Made by a program: the position numbers and the translations under genes. A stretch of DNA of 10,100 nt from CAZKCI01 sp964551475 (GTDB taxonomy: Bacteria > Auribacterota > Erginobacteria > Erginobacterales > CAZKCI01), in assembly GCA_964551475.1 (NCBI GenBank), contig CAZKCI010000062.1, positions 1 to 10,100 of the forward strand, given 5' to 3'. This document shows, in pieces, positions 1 through 6,208 of the stretch. The notes beneath the pieces are model-generated. The model was not told the DNA's origin. It made no database searches and worked only from the letters and a program-made list of their open reading frames with translations. Within the stretch, counting starts at the first letter, position 1; each line of letters starts with the position of its first letter.

Positions 1-268
1 GGGTGGCGGCCAGGATCGCCGGAATGACCTGGGGGTGGACGTTGGGGAGGAAGAGATGGTCGGTGACGGCGTCGGCCCCGGCCGCGATCCCCGCCGCGAG
101 CGACTCCTCGACCGGGCCGGTCAGCCCCGAGATCAGGATGCTGTATTTTCCCGGGCAGACGGACTTGGAGTCGAGGACGGTGATCTCGGCCTTCTTGGCC
201 GCGGCGTCGGTGGCAAAGATCCCGGCGGCGATCGAGTTGAATTCGATAAAACCGATGGCGGGGTCCAT
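1..268 (-). CDS. PduT-like trimeric BMC shell protein (BMC-T), N-terminal half, cut by window edge
   Basis: The first 89 residues are visible and the rest lies beyond the left edge. They form one complete BMC domain, starting MDPAIGFIEFNSIAAGIFAT and running to LPNVHPQVIPAILAAT. Tandem-domain BMC-T proteins of the PduT type open in this way and have a matching 'NIHPSVLPAI'-like end to the first domain. The Cys in SVCPGKY is residue 38, the position (Cys38) at which PduT trimers hold a [4Fe-4S] cluster on the three-fold axis (family knowledge). I therefore infer a redox-active shell facet rather than a plain metabolite pore. The ATG at 268-266 is preceded by GGAGG (280-284 on the complementary strand), so the start is secure. 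It is the last visible gene of the BMC operon, 250 bp behind the pduS-like gene, its functional partner in Pdu systems. Whether a second BMC domain follows cannot be seen here; a single-domain protein is possible but less likely. Confidence 0.85.
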   Translation of the reverse strand, partial: MDPAIGFIEFNSIAAGIFATDAAAKKAEITVLDSKSVCPGKYSILISGLTGPVEESLAAGIAAGADAVTDHLFLPNVHPQVIPAILAAT

Positions 269-323
269 GTTAAATTTATCCTCCGGAAAAATTCAAGTTT
301 GATCTGGAATCAAATATTTTTCA

Positions 324-419
324 TGTGGGAGCGGCGTCTCGCCTGCCCCGATAATTCTTATACTCAATCGGGGCCGCGATCCGATCTGACATGGATCGGG
401 GCAAGATGCCCCTCCCACA
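324..419. repeat. Inverted repeat of GTGGGAG type in BMC operon gap
   Basis: An imperfect inverted repeat. The left arm (324-352) begins TGTGGGAGCGG and ends GCCCCGAT; the right arm (395-419) begins ATCGGGGC and ends CTCCCACA. The outer 8 bp and inner 8 bp match perfectly, with mismatches between. Another ATCGGGGC copy sits in the loop (367-374). A related right-arm sequence recurs at 8901-8955, so this is a dispersed element. In the minus-strand operon transcript it would fold into a hairpin between the pduS-like and pduT-like genes. No T-tract follows, so I do not call it a terminator. Confidence 0.75.
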
Positions 420-442
420 CAAAAAACAGCGACCATGAAGTA

Positions 443-504
443 ATCAGTGATCAGTTATCAGTCCAACCGTGAACCGTGAACCTTGAACCTTGAACCTTGA
501 ACCT
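443..504. repeat. Two adjacent heptanucleotide tandem arrays
   Basis: Array A (443-462) is ATCAGTG, ATCAGTT, ATCAGT: three copies of a 7-bp unit. Array B (465-504) is two copies of AACCGTG, three of AACCTTG and a partial AACCT: nearly six copies of another 7-bp unit. The period is seven in both although the unit sequences are unrelated. They lie 15-76 bp beyond the stop codon of the pduS-like gene, inside the BMC transcript. Intergenic heptamer arrays occur in various bacteria and their function is unknown. Confidence 0.85.
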
Positions 505-518
505 ACCCCCCCTATTGA

Positions 519-1847
519 TCAGGATGAGATAACCACCCGCTCTTCGTCGACGGAGATCACCTTGCCGGAGATGGAGGCGTGAACGCGGGCCCCCATCGTC
601 TCTCGAGGGAGGTCGCCGATCACGTCGCCGCGCCCGACCCGGGCGCCCTTCTTCACGGTCGGCTGCGCCGCCGCGCCCAGGTGCTGGCGAAGAGGGATGG
701 CCACCCGGGAGACGGAGGCTTCCCGTTCGTCGAGAGGGACGGGGCGGTCGAACTCCTTCAATCCCAGGCGTTCGGTCAGACGGGAGACCGGGACCAGGCT
801 CGCCTCTCTCAAGGGGGAAGGGACGCAGGACGCGCCGGGGGCCGGACGGGACCAGTCCATCTCCTGGAGCTTCCCGGCCACCTGCTTGTTGTAACGCCCG
901 ATCGGCAACCCCATCGGGCAGGCGTAGACGCCGCAGAGATCGCAGGCGCAGCAGGCGGGAGCGGCGGAGATCCCGCGGCTTAAAGGGTAGGGGAGACCCA
1001 GGGCAAGAGAGCGCATGACCAGATGGGGTTTGAAGTCATGGCCGAGAAGGGAGCGGGGACAGACCAGCGTGCAGTAATCGCACTGGCAGCAGGTCTCCTG
1101 GATGGCGCGGAGATCGAAATCCAATGACCGCATCTTGCGGGCGACCACCGGATGGTCGGGAGGGAGGACGATCGCCGCGGAAGTGGTTTTGGTCACCGGC
1201 TGATCGAGGCCGGCCACCGTCCCCATCATCGGCCCGCCCAGGATCACGACGAATTCGTCGAGAAGGGGCCCTCCGGCGAGTTCCAGCGCGGTTTTCAGGC
1301 TGGTCCCGATCGGGAGGCGGAGGACCTTCGGTTCCCGGACCGCGCCGGTGACGGTGAGATAGCGGGAGACGACCGGCTCGTCCTTGTCCGCCCCGGCGAT
1401 GTTGAGGAAGGTCTCCACATTGCTCACCACCACGCCCGCTTTCAGGGGGATGGCCCCGGGGGGCACCACCCGGCCGGTGGTCTCGTAGACCAGGACGAAC
1501 TCGTCCCCGGCGGGGTAGACGCTGTCGAGGAGATGGAGGGAGATCCCCCGGGCCGTCCGGATCTCGCGGGAGAGGGCGGCGACGGCTTCGGCGTATTTCT
1601 TCTTGAGGGCGATGATGCCGCGGGAGGCGCCCGTCGCCTTCATCGCGAGCGCCACCCCCCGGACGACCCCGGAGGCATGGGCCGCCATCACCCGCTGGTC
1701 GTTGCGCAGGAGGGGTTCGCACTCGGCGCCGTTGGCGACCACGGTGTCCACCCGGGCGGCGATCTTCTTCCAGGTTGGGAAGCCGGCCCCGCCGGCGCCG
1801 ACCACACCCGCCGCCCAGATTTTTTCAACCAGGCTTTTCTGCGTCAT
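519..1847 (-). CDS. pduS: PduS/RnfC-like iron-sulfur flavoprotein of the BMC
   Basis: A protein of 442 residues of the PduS family, related to RnfC and the NADH-binding subunit of complex I. PduS binds flavin and two [4Fe-4S] clusters and reduces cobalamin in the propanediol system; here the electron acceptor is unknown. Residues 17-25 (GAGGAGFPT), followed by NGAECEPLL, form the nucleotide/FMN-site signature. The SLBB-type middle ends at about residue 225. The first cluster motif is C253-x2-C256-x2-C259-x3-C263-P; the second is C299-x2-C302-x2-C305-x4-C310-P, one residue longer in its last gap. A lipoyl-like barrel ends the protein (about 375-442). I chose ATG at 1847: MTQKSLVEKIWAAG aligns with the usual family start, whereas a GTG at 1868 lies inside a palindrome and would add seven atypical residues. 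No strong Shine-Dalgarno precedes it. It follows the aldehyde dehydrogenase after an unusually long 188-bp gap and precedes the PduT-like shell protein, its expected partner. Confidence 0.9.
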   Translation of the reverse strand: MTQKSLVEKIWAAGVVGAGGAGFPTWKKIAARVDTVVANGAECEPLLRNDQRVMAAHASGVVRGVALAMKATGASRGIIALKKKYAEAVAALSREIRTARGISLHLLDSVYPAGDEFVLVYETTGRVVPPGAIPLKAGVVVSNVETFLNIAGADKDEPVVSRYLTVTGAVREPKVLRLPIGTSLKTALELAGGPLLDEFVVILGGPMMGTVAGLDQPVTKTTSAAIVLPPDHPVVARKMRSLDFDLRAIQETCCQCDYCTLVCPRSLLGHDFKPHLVMRSLALGLPYPLSRGISAAPACCACDLCGVYACPMGLPIGRYNKQVAGKLQEMDWSRPAPGASCVPSPLREASLVPVSRLTERLGLKEFDRPVPLDEREASVSRVAIPLRQHLGAAAQPTVKKGARVGRGDVIGDLPRETMGARVHASISGKVISVDEERVVISS

Positions 1848-1852
1848 GGATG

Positions 1853-1898
1853 AACCTGGATTATTCACGAACCGTTCGGTTCGTGAATGATCCAGGTT
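1853..1898. repeat. Near-perfect palindrome upstream of pduS-like start
   Basis: 22-bp arms (1853-1874 and 1877-1898) around a 2-base TT centre, with 21 of 22 positions complementary and the exception a possible G-T wobble. The core reads ACGAACCG-TT-CGGTTCGT. It ends 5 bp before the pduS-like ATG on the minus strand, so it would fold at the ribosome-binding region of that gene. There is no T-tract. It could be an operator, an mRNA processing or stability hairpin, or a small palindromic repeat element. Confidence 0.85.
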
Positions 1899-1998
1899 GA
1901 TTTGAAGTAAGGTCGTTAGTTTTCCCTGGGACTGTTTCTTGTTCGGTCGTCATCGGGAAGAGCAAATCGCGATTGAGACATGAATGTTGCGCATTACC

Positions 1999-2041
1999 GT
2001 TTAACCCGGCCGGGTCGGTTCCCGAACCGGTCGGGTTAAAC
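1999..2041. repeat. Near-palindrome covering the aldehyde dehydrogenase stop codon
   Basis: 20-bp arms around a 3-base TTC loop: GTTTAACCCG (1999-2008) pairs with CGGGTTAAAC (2032-2041), CCGG with CCGG and TCGG with CCGA, leaving one G-T and one G-A position. The TAA stop (2038-2036 on the minus strand) is part of the stem. No run of T follows in the direction of transcription, so it is not a typical intrinsic terminator. A role in protecting the 3' end of the upstream mRNA is possible. It shares the GAACCG/CGGTTC motif with the palindrome at 1853-1898. Confidence 0.8.
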
Positions 2042-3487
2042 GATACGGAAGTAGTCGACCAGAACGCAGCGCCGTTCGCGGGTGAAGTGGGTGGGCTTGG
2101 TCAGCCCCTCGCCGGTGGGGCTGGCGATGCTGAAGGAGGTGTAGCCCTGGCCGCCCATCCCCAGACCGGAGTAGCAGGGCCCGTTCTTGACGAAGATCGA
2201 GGCGTCGCAGGCCCGCGCCATCTCGCTCAGCTTCTCGACGTTGCGGGAATACATGTACATCGAGTGGCGGAAACCGTGCTCCACCTCCACCGCCCGGCGG
2301 ATGCCCTCGTCGACGTCCTGGACCCGGACCAGGGGGATGACCGGCATCAGCTGTTCGACCAGGACCAGGGGATGGTCGGGGCCGACCTCGGCCAGGACCA
2401 GCTTCACCTCGTCGCCCACCTTCACCCCGATCTCAGCCAGGATGACCTGGGGAGAGCGCCCCACGAACTTCTTGTTGGGAGCGCCCTCCTCGTCTCCCGG
2501 GCCGGGGAGCTTGGCGATGATGATCGGGACGAGCTGCTTGATCTGCTCGGCGTTGATCTCGTAGGCGCCGTTCTTGATCATCTCCGCCTTCAGGCGGTCG
2601 GCGATCGAGGCGACGGCGAAGATCTCCTTCTCGCAGACGCAGACGATGTTGTTGTCGAAGGAGGCCCCGGCCACGATCAGTCGTCCCGCCCGCTCCAGGT
2701 CGGCGGTCTCGTCCACCACCACCGGGGGGTTGCCGGGGCCGGCGGCGATCACCTTCTTCCCGCTCTGCATCGCCGCCTTGACCACGCCCGGGCCGCCGGT
2801 GACGACGAGGAGGCGGATCCGCGGGTGCTTCATCAGGGCCTGGGCGGATTCGATCGTCGGGTCCTTGAGTGAGACCAGGAGGTTGGCCGGCCCGCCCGCC
2901 TTGACGACGGCCCGGTTCAGGATCTGGATCATCGTCTGGGAGGAGGTCTTCGCGCCCGGGTGGGGAGCGAAGACGACGGCGTTGCCGGCGGAGATCATCC
3001 CGATCCCGTTGCAGATGACGGTGGAGGTGCAGTTGGTCGAGGGGATGACGGCCCCGATCAGCCCGTAGGGGGCGCGCTCGACCAGTGTGAAGCCGTGGTC
3101 TCCGGTCCAGGCGACCGGCTGGAGGTCCTCCAGTCCGGGTGTCTTGTCGGAGACCAAACAGTTTTTCTGGATCTTGTCCGCCACCTTTCCCATCCCGGTC
3201 TCCTGGACGGCCAGGCGGGACATGGCTTCGGCGTTCTCCCGGCCGGCGAGCCTGATGGCGGCGATGATCTCCCCGCGCTTGCTGAGGCTCGTCTCCATCA
3301 GGGCTTTCTGGGCCCGTCCGGCGGCGGAAACGGCTTCTTCGAGGTCGGTGAAGATCCCGTCGCCCGGATTGACGGCGGGGACGGGGGAGGGGGCGGAAGC
3401 GGAGGCGGCAGGGAGCTGGCCTTCCTTGCCCAGACGCTCGACCACCGTCTGGACAATGGCGCGGATTTGGCTTTCGTTGATCTCCAT
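2036..3487 (-). CDS. pduP: CoA-acylating aldehyde dehydrogenase of the BMC (PduP/EutE-like)
   Basis: A 483-residue aldehyde dehydrogenase of the acylating type. It should oxidise an aldehyde with NAD+ and CoA to acyl-CoA inside the compartment. Residues 1-21 (start MEINESQIRAIVQTVVERLG) look like the amphipathic encapsulation helix that docks enzymes to the shell, followed by an Ala/Pro/Ser linker (about 24-40) and then the catalytic domain. C283 in NNIVCVCEKE is at the position of the catalytic Cys of PduP/EutE; VTGGPGVVKAA (229-239) and the conserved HPG and PSTNCTS segments belong to the family. The ATG has AAGGA about 7 bases upstream, and the gene starts 20 bp after the vertex protein, so the two are co-transcribed. 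PduP and EutE cannot be told apart by eye, and the substrate (acetaldehyde, propionaldehyde or another) is not shown by the sequence; the gene symbol is by family resemblance. Confidence 0.93.
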   Translation of the reverse strand: MEINESQIRAIVQTVVERLGKEGQLPAASASAPSPVPAVNPGDGIFTDLEEAVSAAGRAQKALMETSLSKRGEIIAAIRLAGRENAEAMSRLAVQETGMGKVADKIQKNCLVSDKTPGLEDLQPVAWTGDHGFTLVERAPYGLIGAVIPSTNCTSTVICNGIGMISAGNAVVFAPHPGAKTSSQTMIQILNRAVVKAGGPANLLVSLKDPTIESAQALMKHPRIRLLVVTGGPGVVKAAMQSGKKVIAAGPGNPPVVVDETADLERAGRLIVAGASFDNNIVCVCEKEIFAVASIADRLKAEMIKNGAYEINAEQIKQLVPIIIAKLPGPGDEEGAPNKKFVGRSPQVILAEIGVKVGDEVKLVLAEVGPDHPLVLVEQLMPVIPLVRVQDVDEGIRRAVEVEHGFRHSMYMYSRNVEKLSEMARACDASIFVKNGPCYSGLGMGGQGYTSFSIASPTGEGLTKPTHFTRERRCVLVDYFRIV

Positions 3488-3507
3488 GATTTTTTCCTTC
3501 GGGAAAA

Positions 3508-3798
3508 TTATTCCTTCTGATAGACCGTTTTCCCGTCCACTTCCAGCGTGTCCACGATCGCCATGATGACGGCGTCGCAGGGGCGGCCCTTGGTCACGGC
3601 GGTGTAGCGTCCGCAGGAGCCGGAGGCGTAGAGGACGACCTCGTCCACCCCCGCTCCCACCGCGTCGGCGCAGACCACGTATTTACCCAAGGGCTTCCCC
3701 GCGATGTCGAGCTGTTCGCAGACGAAGAAGGTGAGCCCCTCGAGGGTCTCCTCCTTTTGGGAGGAGACCACGGTGCCGCGGATTTTAGCCAAAAGCAT
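3508..3798 (-). CDS. eutN: BMC-P pentameric vertex protein (EutN/CcmL family)
   Basis: 96 residues, the usual size of the EutN/CcmL/PduN family whose pentamers cap the vertices of the icosahedral shell. It opens MLLAKIRGTVVSSQK, followed by LEGLTFFVCEQLD, the characteristic strand and turn. The central VCADAVGAGVDEVVLYASGS is the family pattern, and the usual 'GSSAR' loop reads GSCGRY here. It ends IVDTLEVDGKTVYQKE. The ATG is preceded by AAGGAGG eight bases upstream, so the start is firm. It sits between the hexamer gene, 162 bp upstream across a long palindrome, and the aldehyde dehydrogenase, 20 bp downstream. No second copy is seen in the window, although many loci carry several. Confidence 0.95.
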   Translation of the reverse strand: MLLAKIRGTVVSSQKEETLEGLTFFVCEQLDIAGKPLGKYVVCADAVGAGVDEVVLYASGSCGRYTAVTKGRPCDAVIMAIVDTLEVDGKTVYQKE

Positions 3799-3829
3799 TG
3801 AGGCCTCCTTGATATTCGATCGGAAACCG

Positions 3830-3947
3830 ATGGGTAAAGGTCAGGAAGTGGGTTTGGTCGATGGGTTAGGGTGATAGTCTCGGCTTGTCGCCGGGCTCAC
3901 CATTGACCTGACCTATTTACCAGGCCCACTTCCTGACCTTTACCCAT
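3830..3947. repeat. 118-bp palindromic element between BMC-H and BMC-P genes
   Basis: A perfect 23-bp inverted repeat: 3830-3852 (begins ATGGGTAAAGGTCAGG) is the exact reverse complement of 3925-3947. With two G-T pairs the stem extends to 29 bp (3830-3858 with 3919-3947). The 60-base centre contains a smaller possible stem (GGTGA 3870-3874 with TCACC 3897-3901). On the minus-strand transcript it forms a very stable hairpin after the BMC-H gene. No T-tract follows and there is no clear flanking direct repeat. It contains no credible coding sequence. It could be a non-autonomous element or an mRNA-stabilising structure. Confidence 0.9.
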
Positions 3948-3960
3948 AGACCATCTGTGA

Positions 3961-4260
3961 TTACTTTTCCTCCGCCGCCGATTGCTTGCGGCCGAGCGGG
4001 AGGACGCGGTCGACGTTGACGTGCGGCCGCGGAATGACGTGGACGGAGATGAGCTCTCCGACCTTCTCCGCGCCCCGGGCGCCGGCCTCGACGGAGGCTT
4101 TGCAGGCGGCGACATCGCCGCGGACGATGGCGGTGACATATCCCCCGCCGATCTTCTCATAGCCGACCAGCTCCACCTTGGCGGCCTTGACCATCGCGTC
4201 GGCGGCCTCGACCATGGAAGCGAATCCCCTGGTTTCGATCATTCCCAATGCCTCGGACAT
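3961..4260 (-). CDS. BMC-H hexameric shell protein (PduA/EutM/CcmK type)
   Basis: 99 residues forming one canonical BMC domain. It opens MSEALGMIETRGFASMVEAA; ADAMVKAAKVELVGYEKIGGG leads into the GGG-type pore loop of the six-fold axis, then YVTAIVRGDVAACKASVEAG and the VHVIPRPHVNVD signature of the family. The tail LGRKQSAAEEK is short and charged. Hexamers of this kind build most of the shell facets and their central pores admit small metabolites. AAGGAGGTG lies just upstream of the ATG, a near-ideal ribosome-binding site that fits high expression. It lies 39 bp downstream of the trimer gene. No other BMC-H gene is in the window, so facets may rest on this one, or paralogues lie to the left. 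Confidence 0.97.
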   Translation of the reverse strand: MSEALGMIETRGFASMVEAADAMVKAAKVELVGYEKIGGGYVTAIVRGDVAACKASVEAGARGAEKVGELISVHVIPRPHVNVDRVLPLGRKQSAAEEK

Positions 4261-4299
4261 CTCACACCTCCTTATTCTTTCGTGAGTTTCAGTGACGGT

Positions 4300-4929
4300 T
4301 TATATCCCCTTGGACGGCGTGACGCCGGTTACCGAATTGATCGCGGCCAGGGCGGCCTCGCTTCCCACCATGATGTCCCTCTCCTCCCCGCCCAGGTAGA
4401 GGCGGCCGAAGCGGCCGAAGGGGCGGACCTCGATCAGGGTGATGTTGGCGGCCTTCTCCGCCTCGTTGGCGGCGAAGACCGCGTAGCCGGCCGGGTCGGT
4501 CTCCAGGATGTAGAGGGTCTGGTCGGCGAGGAGCATCGAACCGTGGCGGTTGCGGTTGATCAGCTGGGCCTGGTAGGCGTCCACCTTGCGGATGATCTGG
4601 GTGGCGACCGCCTTCGGTTTCATCCGGTCCTCCTCCTTGAGGTGGAGAGCGTTCAGGACCGCCCTCCCCGCCTCCCGGACATTGGCCTGGGAGGCGGAGT
4701 GGATCTCGAGGAGACCGTAGGCGCGTTCCACGATCATCACCGCGGGCTGGACGTCGGTGGCCTTGAGCGCCACGTCCATCACCTCGTTGATCGCCATGCC
4801 GGGGGCGATCTCCACATAGCAGGCCGCCATCCCGGCCACGGGCATAAAACCCTTGGCGGAGGAGGCGACGAAAGAGGCGAGCTGGGGTTGGAGGCTGTCC
4901 AGAAAGATATAGGTTCTGAGCTGGACCAT
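4300..4929 (-). CDS. Tandem-domain BMC-T shell protein (CsoS1D/EutL-like, stacking trimer type)
   Basis: 209 residues comprising two diverged BMC domains (about 1-100 and 101-209) of the permuted kind. The opening MVQLRTYIFLDSLQPQLASF, the segment VEIAPGMAINEVMDVALKAT and the second-domain IIRKVDAYQAQLINRNRHG resemble, from memory, the Haliangium ochraceum BMC-T proteins that form stacked double trimers with gated pores, and more distantly CsoS1D. E68-R69 and E167/R169 are candidates for the gate residues that open or close the large central pore, but this is inference. Such pores are thought to let bulky cofactors or CoA compounds through. AGGAG precedes the ATG at good spacing. It is the first gene of the operon, about 40 bp behind the predicted transcript start. 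It lacks the CPGK cysteine of the PduT-like trimer, so the locus has two functionally different trimers. Confidence 0.88.
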   Translation of the reverse strand: MVQLRTYIFLDSLQPQLASFVASSAKGFMPVAGMAACYVEIAPGMAINEVMDVALKATDVQPAVMIVERAYGLLEIHSASQANVREAGRAVLNALHLKEEDRMKPKAVATQIIRKVDAYQAQLINRNRHGSMLLADQTLYILETDPAGYAVFAANEAEKAANITLIEVRPFGRFGRLYLGGEERDIMVGSEAALAAINSVTGVTPSKGI

Positions 4930-4977
4930 GGGGAAAGCTCCTATTCTGTGGGTAAGGGTCTCTATTATTCTTCTGTG

Positions 4978-5005
4978 ATTATGCCAGAAAAATATTTTGG
5001 GTCAA
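4978..5005 (-). promoter_or_regulatory. Predicted sigma70-type promoter of the BMC operon
   Basis: On the minus strand a -35 box TTGACC (5005-5000) and a -10 box CATAAT (4983-4978) are separated by 16 bp of AT-rich sequence, each matching consensus at five of six positions. Transcription would start near 4970, about 40 bases before the first shell gene. A second -10-like TATAAT lies at 5021-5016 without a matching -35 box. The stretch is markedly AT-rich against its surroundings. No operator palindrome is evident beside it. Confidence 0.6.
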
Positions 5006-5056
5006 GAAAAACAGGATTATAGGGGCTCGACTGAGTTTATGCGATATTACACGATT

Positions 5057-6076
5057 TTATACTGTCTTCAGGAAGACGGCGACCACCGCCGGGTCGAACT
5101 GCTTCCCCGATTGGGTCTCGACCTCCCGGATCGCTTCCCGGGGTTTCCGGGGCGCGCGGTAAGGGCGGGAGGAGAGCATGGCGTCATAGGAATCGGCCAC
5201 GGCGAGGATCCGGGAGCCGAGGGGGATCTTTTCGCCTTTCAGCTTGTCCGGATAGCCGGTCCCGTCCCAGCGCTCATGGTGATGCTTGATCAGGCGGATG
5301 ATCTCCTGGAGGTCGTCGATCGGCCCCAGGATTTTCTCGGCCACCAGGGGATGGCGTTGGATGTGTTCCATCTCCTCTTCGAGGAGGGGATTGGTTTTCT
5401 CGAGGATTTTCTCCGAGACGCCGAGCTTGCCGATGTCGTGGAGGAGGGAGGCGATCCGGATGTTCTCGATGTCCTTGGCGGGAAGGCCCTGGGCGCGGGC
5501 GATCCGGACCGCGATCTCGGTCACCCTCTGCCCGTGTTCCCGGGAGATGGAGTCCTTGGTTTCGAGGACCCGGGCGAGCGACTCGATGGTTTTCAGGAGC
5601 GAAGACTGGATCTTCTCGCTCTGCGTCTTGACCTTGCTCTCCAGGTTTTTTTGGTAGTCGAGGTTTTCCAGGACCAGGCGGCGGCGGTCGAGGGCCTTGG
5701 CCACGGAGAGGAGGACGGTCTCGTTGCTGAAGGGCTTGGTCAGGTAGTCGTAAGCGCCGAGCTTCATCGCCTCCACCGCCATGTCGAGCGCGTTGACCGC
5801 GGTCAGCATGATGGTGGCCATCGGCGCGTCCCCGGGCTCCAGGTCGCGGAGCTTCTTCAGGAGCGCGATCCCGTCCATCCCGGGCATCCGGATGTCGATC
5901 ATGACCAGGTCGCAGGGGTGGCGGGGGATCTTCTCCAGGGCGTCCTCGGCGCTTCCGCTGGCCTCACAGCGGTAGCCCTCGGCGGAGAGGATGTCTTTGA
6001 GCAGGCGCCGGATGACCGGCTCGTCGTCGACGATCAAAATCCGGGCCGAAGAAGGGATGGGGGTCGGAGCTTCCAT
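5057..6076 (-). CDS. Response regulator with HD-GYP domain (RpfG-like, predicted c-di-GMP phosphodiesterase)
   Basis: 339 residues. An N-terminal CheY-like receiver (about 12-130) has acidic residues D17-D18 (VDDEP), phospho-acceptor D61 (MIDIRMPGMDG), T92 (MLTA) and K114 (TKPF), all intact. A short helical linker (135-160) leads to an HD-GYP domain (about 160-335) with H213-D214 (LLHDIGKLG), HHHERW (265-270) and G274-Y275-P276, then VADSYDAM. All key motifs are present, so phosphorylation-controlled c-di-GMP hydrolysis is expected from family knowledge. I chose ATG at 6076 (MEAPTPIPSSARILIVDDEP). The frame is open back to an ATG at 6202, but that one lies inside the terminator of the upstream gene and would add 42 unusual residues. 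No clear Shine-Dalgarno precedes either. No partner histidine kinase is visible. It ends just upstream of the BMC promoter; a regulatory link to the BMC is unproven. Confidence 0.9.
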   Translation of the reverse strand: MEAPTPIPSSARILIVDDEPVIRRLLKDILSAEGYRCEASGSAEDALEKIPRHPCDLVMIDIRMPGMDGIALLKKLRDLEPGDAPMATIMLTAVNALDMAVEAMKLGAYDYLTKPFSNETVLLSVAKALDRRRLVLENLDYQKNLESKVKTQSEKIQSSLLKTIESLARVLETKDSISREHGQRVTEIAVRIARAQGLPAKDIENIRIASLLHDIGKLGVSEKILEKTNPLLEEEMEHIQRHPLVAEKILGPIDDLQEIIRLIKHHHERWDGTGYPDKLKGEKIPLGSRILAVADSYDAMLSSRPYRAPRKPREAIREVETQSGKQFDPAVVAVFLKTV

Positions 6077-6168
6077 GTTGTGAGAGACGTGATCCGGGTT
6101 TGAGGGAAAACCCTGTCCGTCGATTCCGGCTGGGGTGGCCGAAAGGTTCCTGCGCCAGCGGATTGATT

Positions 6169-6208
6169 CAAAAAACGAGGACGGGTTTCGCCCCGTCCTC
6201 ATTTTTTG
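6169..6208. terminator. Intrinsic terminator, bidirectional in form
   Basis: A 9-bp GC-rich stem, GAGGACGGG (6177-6185) with CCCGTCCTC (6192-6200), and a 6-base loop, flanked by six A on one side (6170-6175) and six T on the other (6202-6207). On the minus strand it follows the GtrA-family gene, whose TGA stop (6201-6199) is part of the stem, and gives a T-run afterwards. The same shape would stop plus-strand transcription. Confidence 0.85.

Noticed and set aside
443..504. Possible CRISPR array
   Set aside because: The repeats are 7-bp head-to-tail units without spacers.
1999..2041. Classical intrinsic terminator after the aldehyde dehydrogenase
   Set aside because: The stem is strong, but the following minus-strand sequence is CGGTAATGC with no T-run, so it is listed as a palindrome only.
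3897..4160. Minus-strand open frame rich in Ser/Arg/Pro overlapping the BMC-H gene
   Set aside because: It is a shifted-frame reading of the BMC-H gene running into the palindrome, with no ribosome-binding site and no recognisable domain.
2960..6103. Long open frames on the plus strand opposite the BMC and HD-GYP genes (for example 3982-5022 and 4997-6103)
   Set aside because: They lie antisense to clearly recognised genes, have low-complexity Gly/Asp/Val/Leu-rich products with no family features, and are explained by the high GC content and codon bias of the true strand.
6077..6202. N-terminal extension of the HD-GYP protein from ATG 6202, overlapping the GtrA-family stop as ATGA
   Set aside because: The codons come from the terminator stem and the extra 42 residues do not resemble a receiver N-terminus; ATG 6076 gives a normal receiver start.
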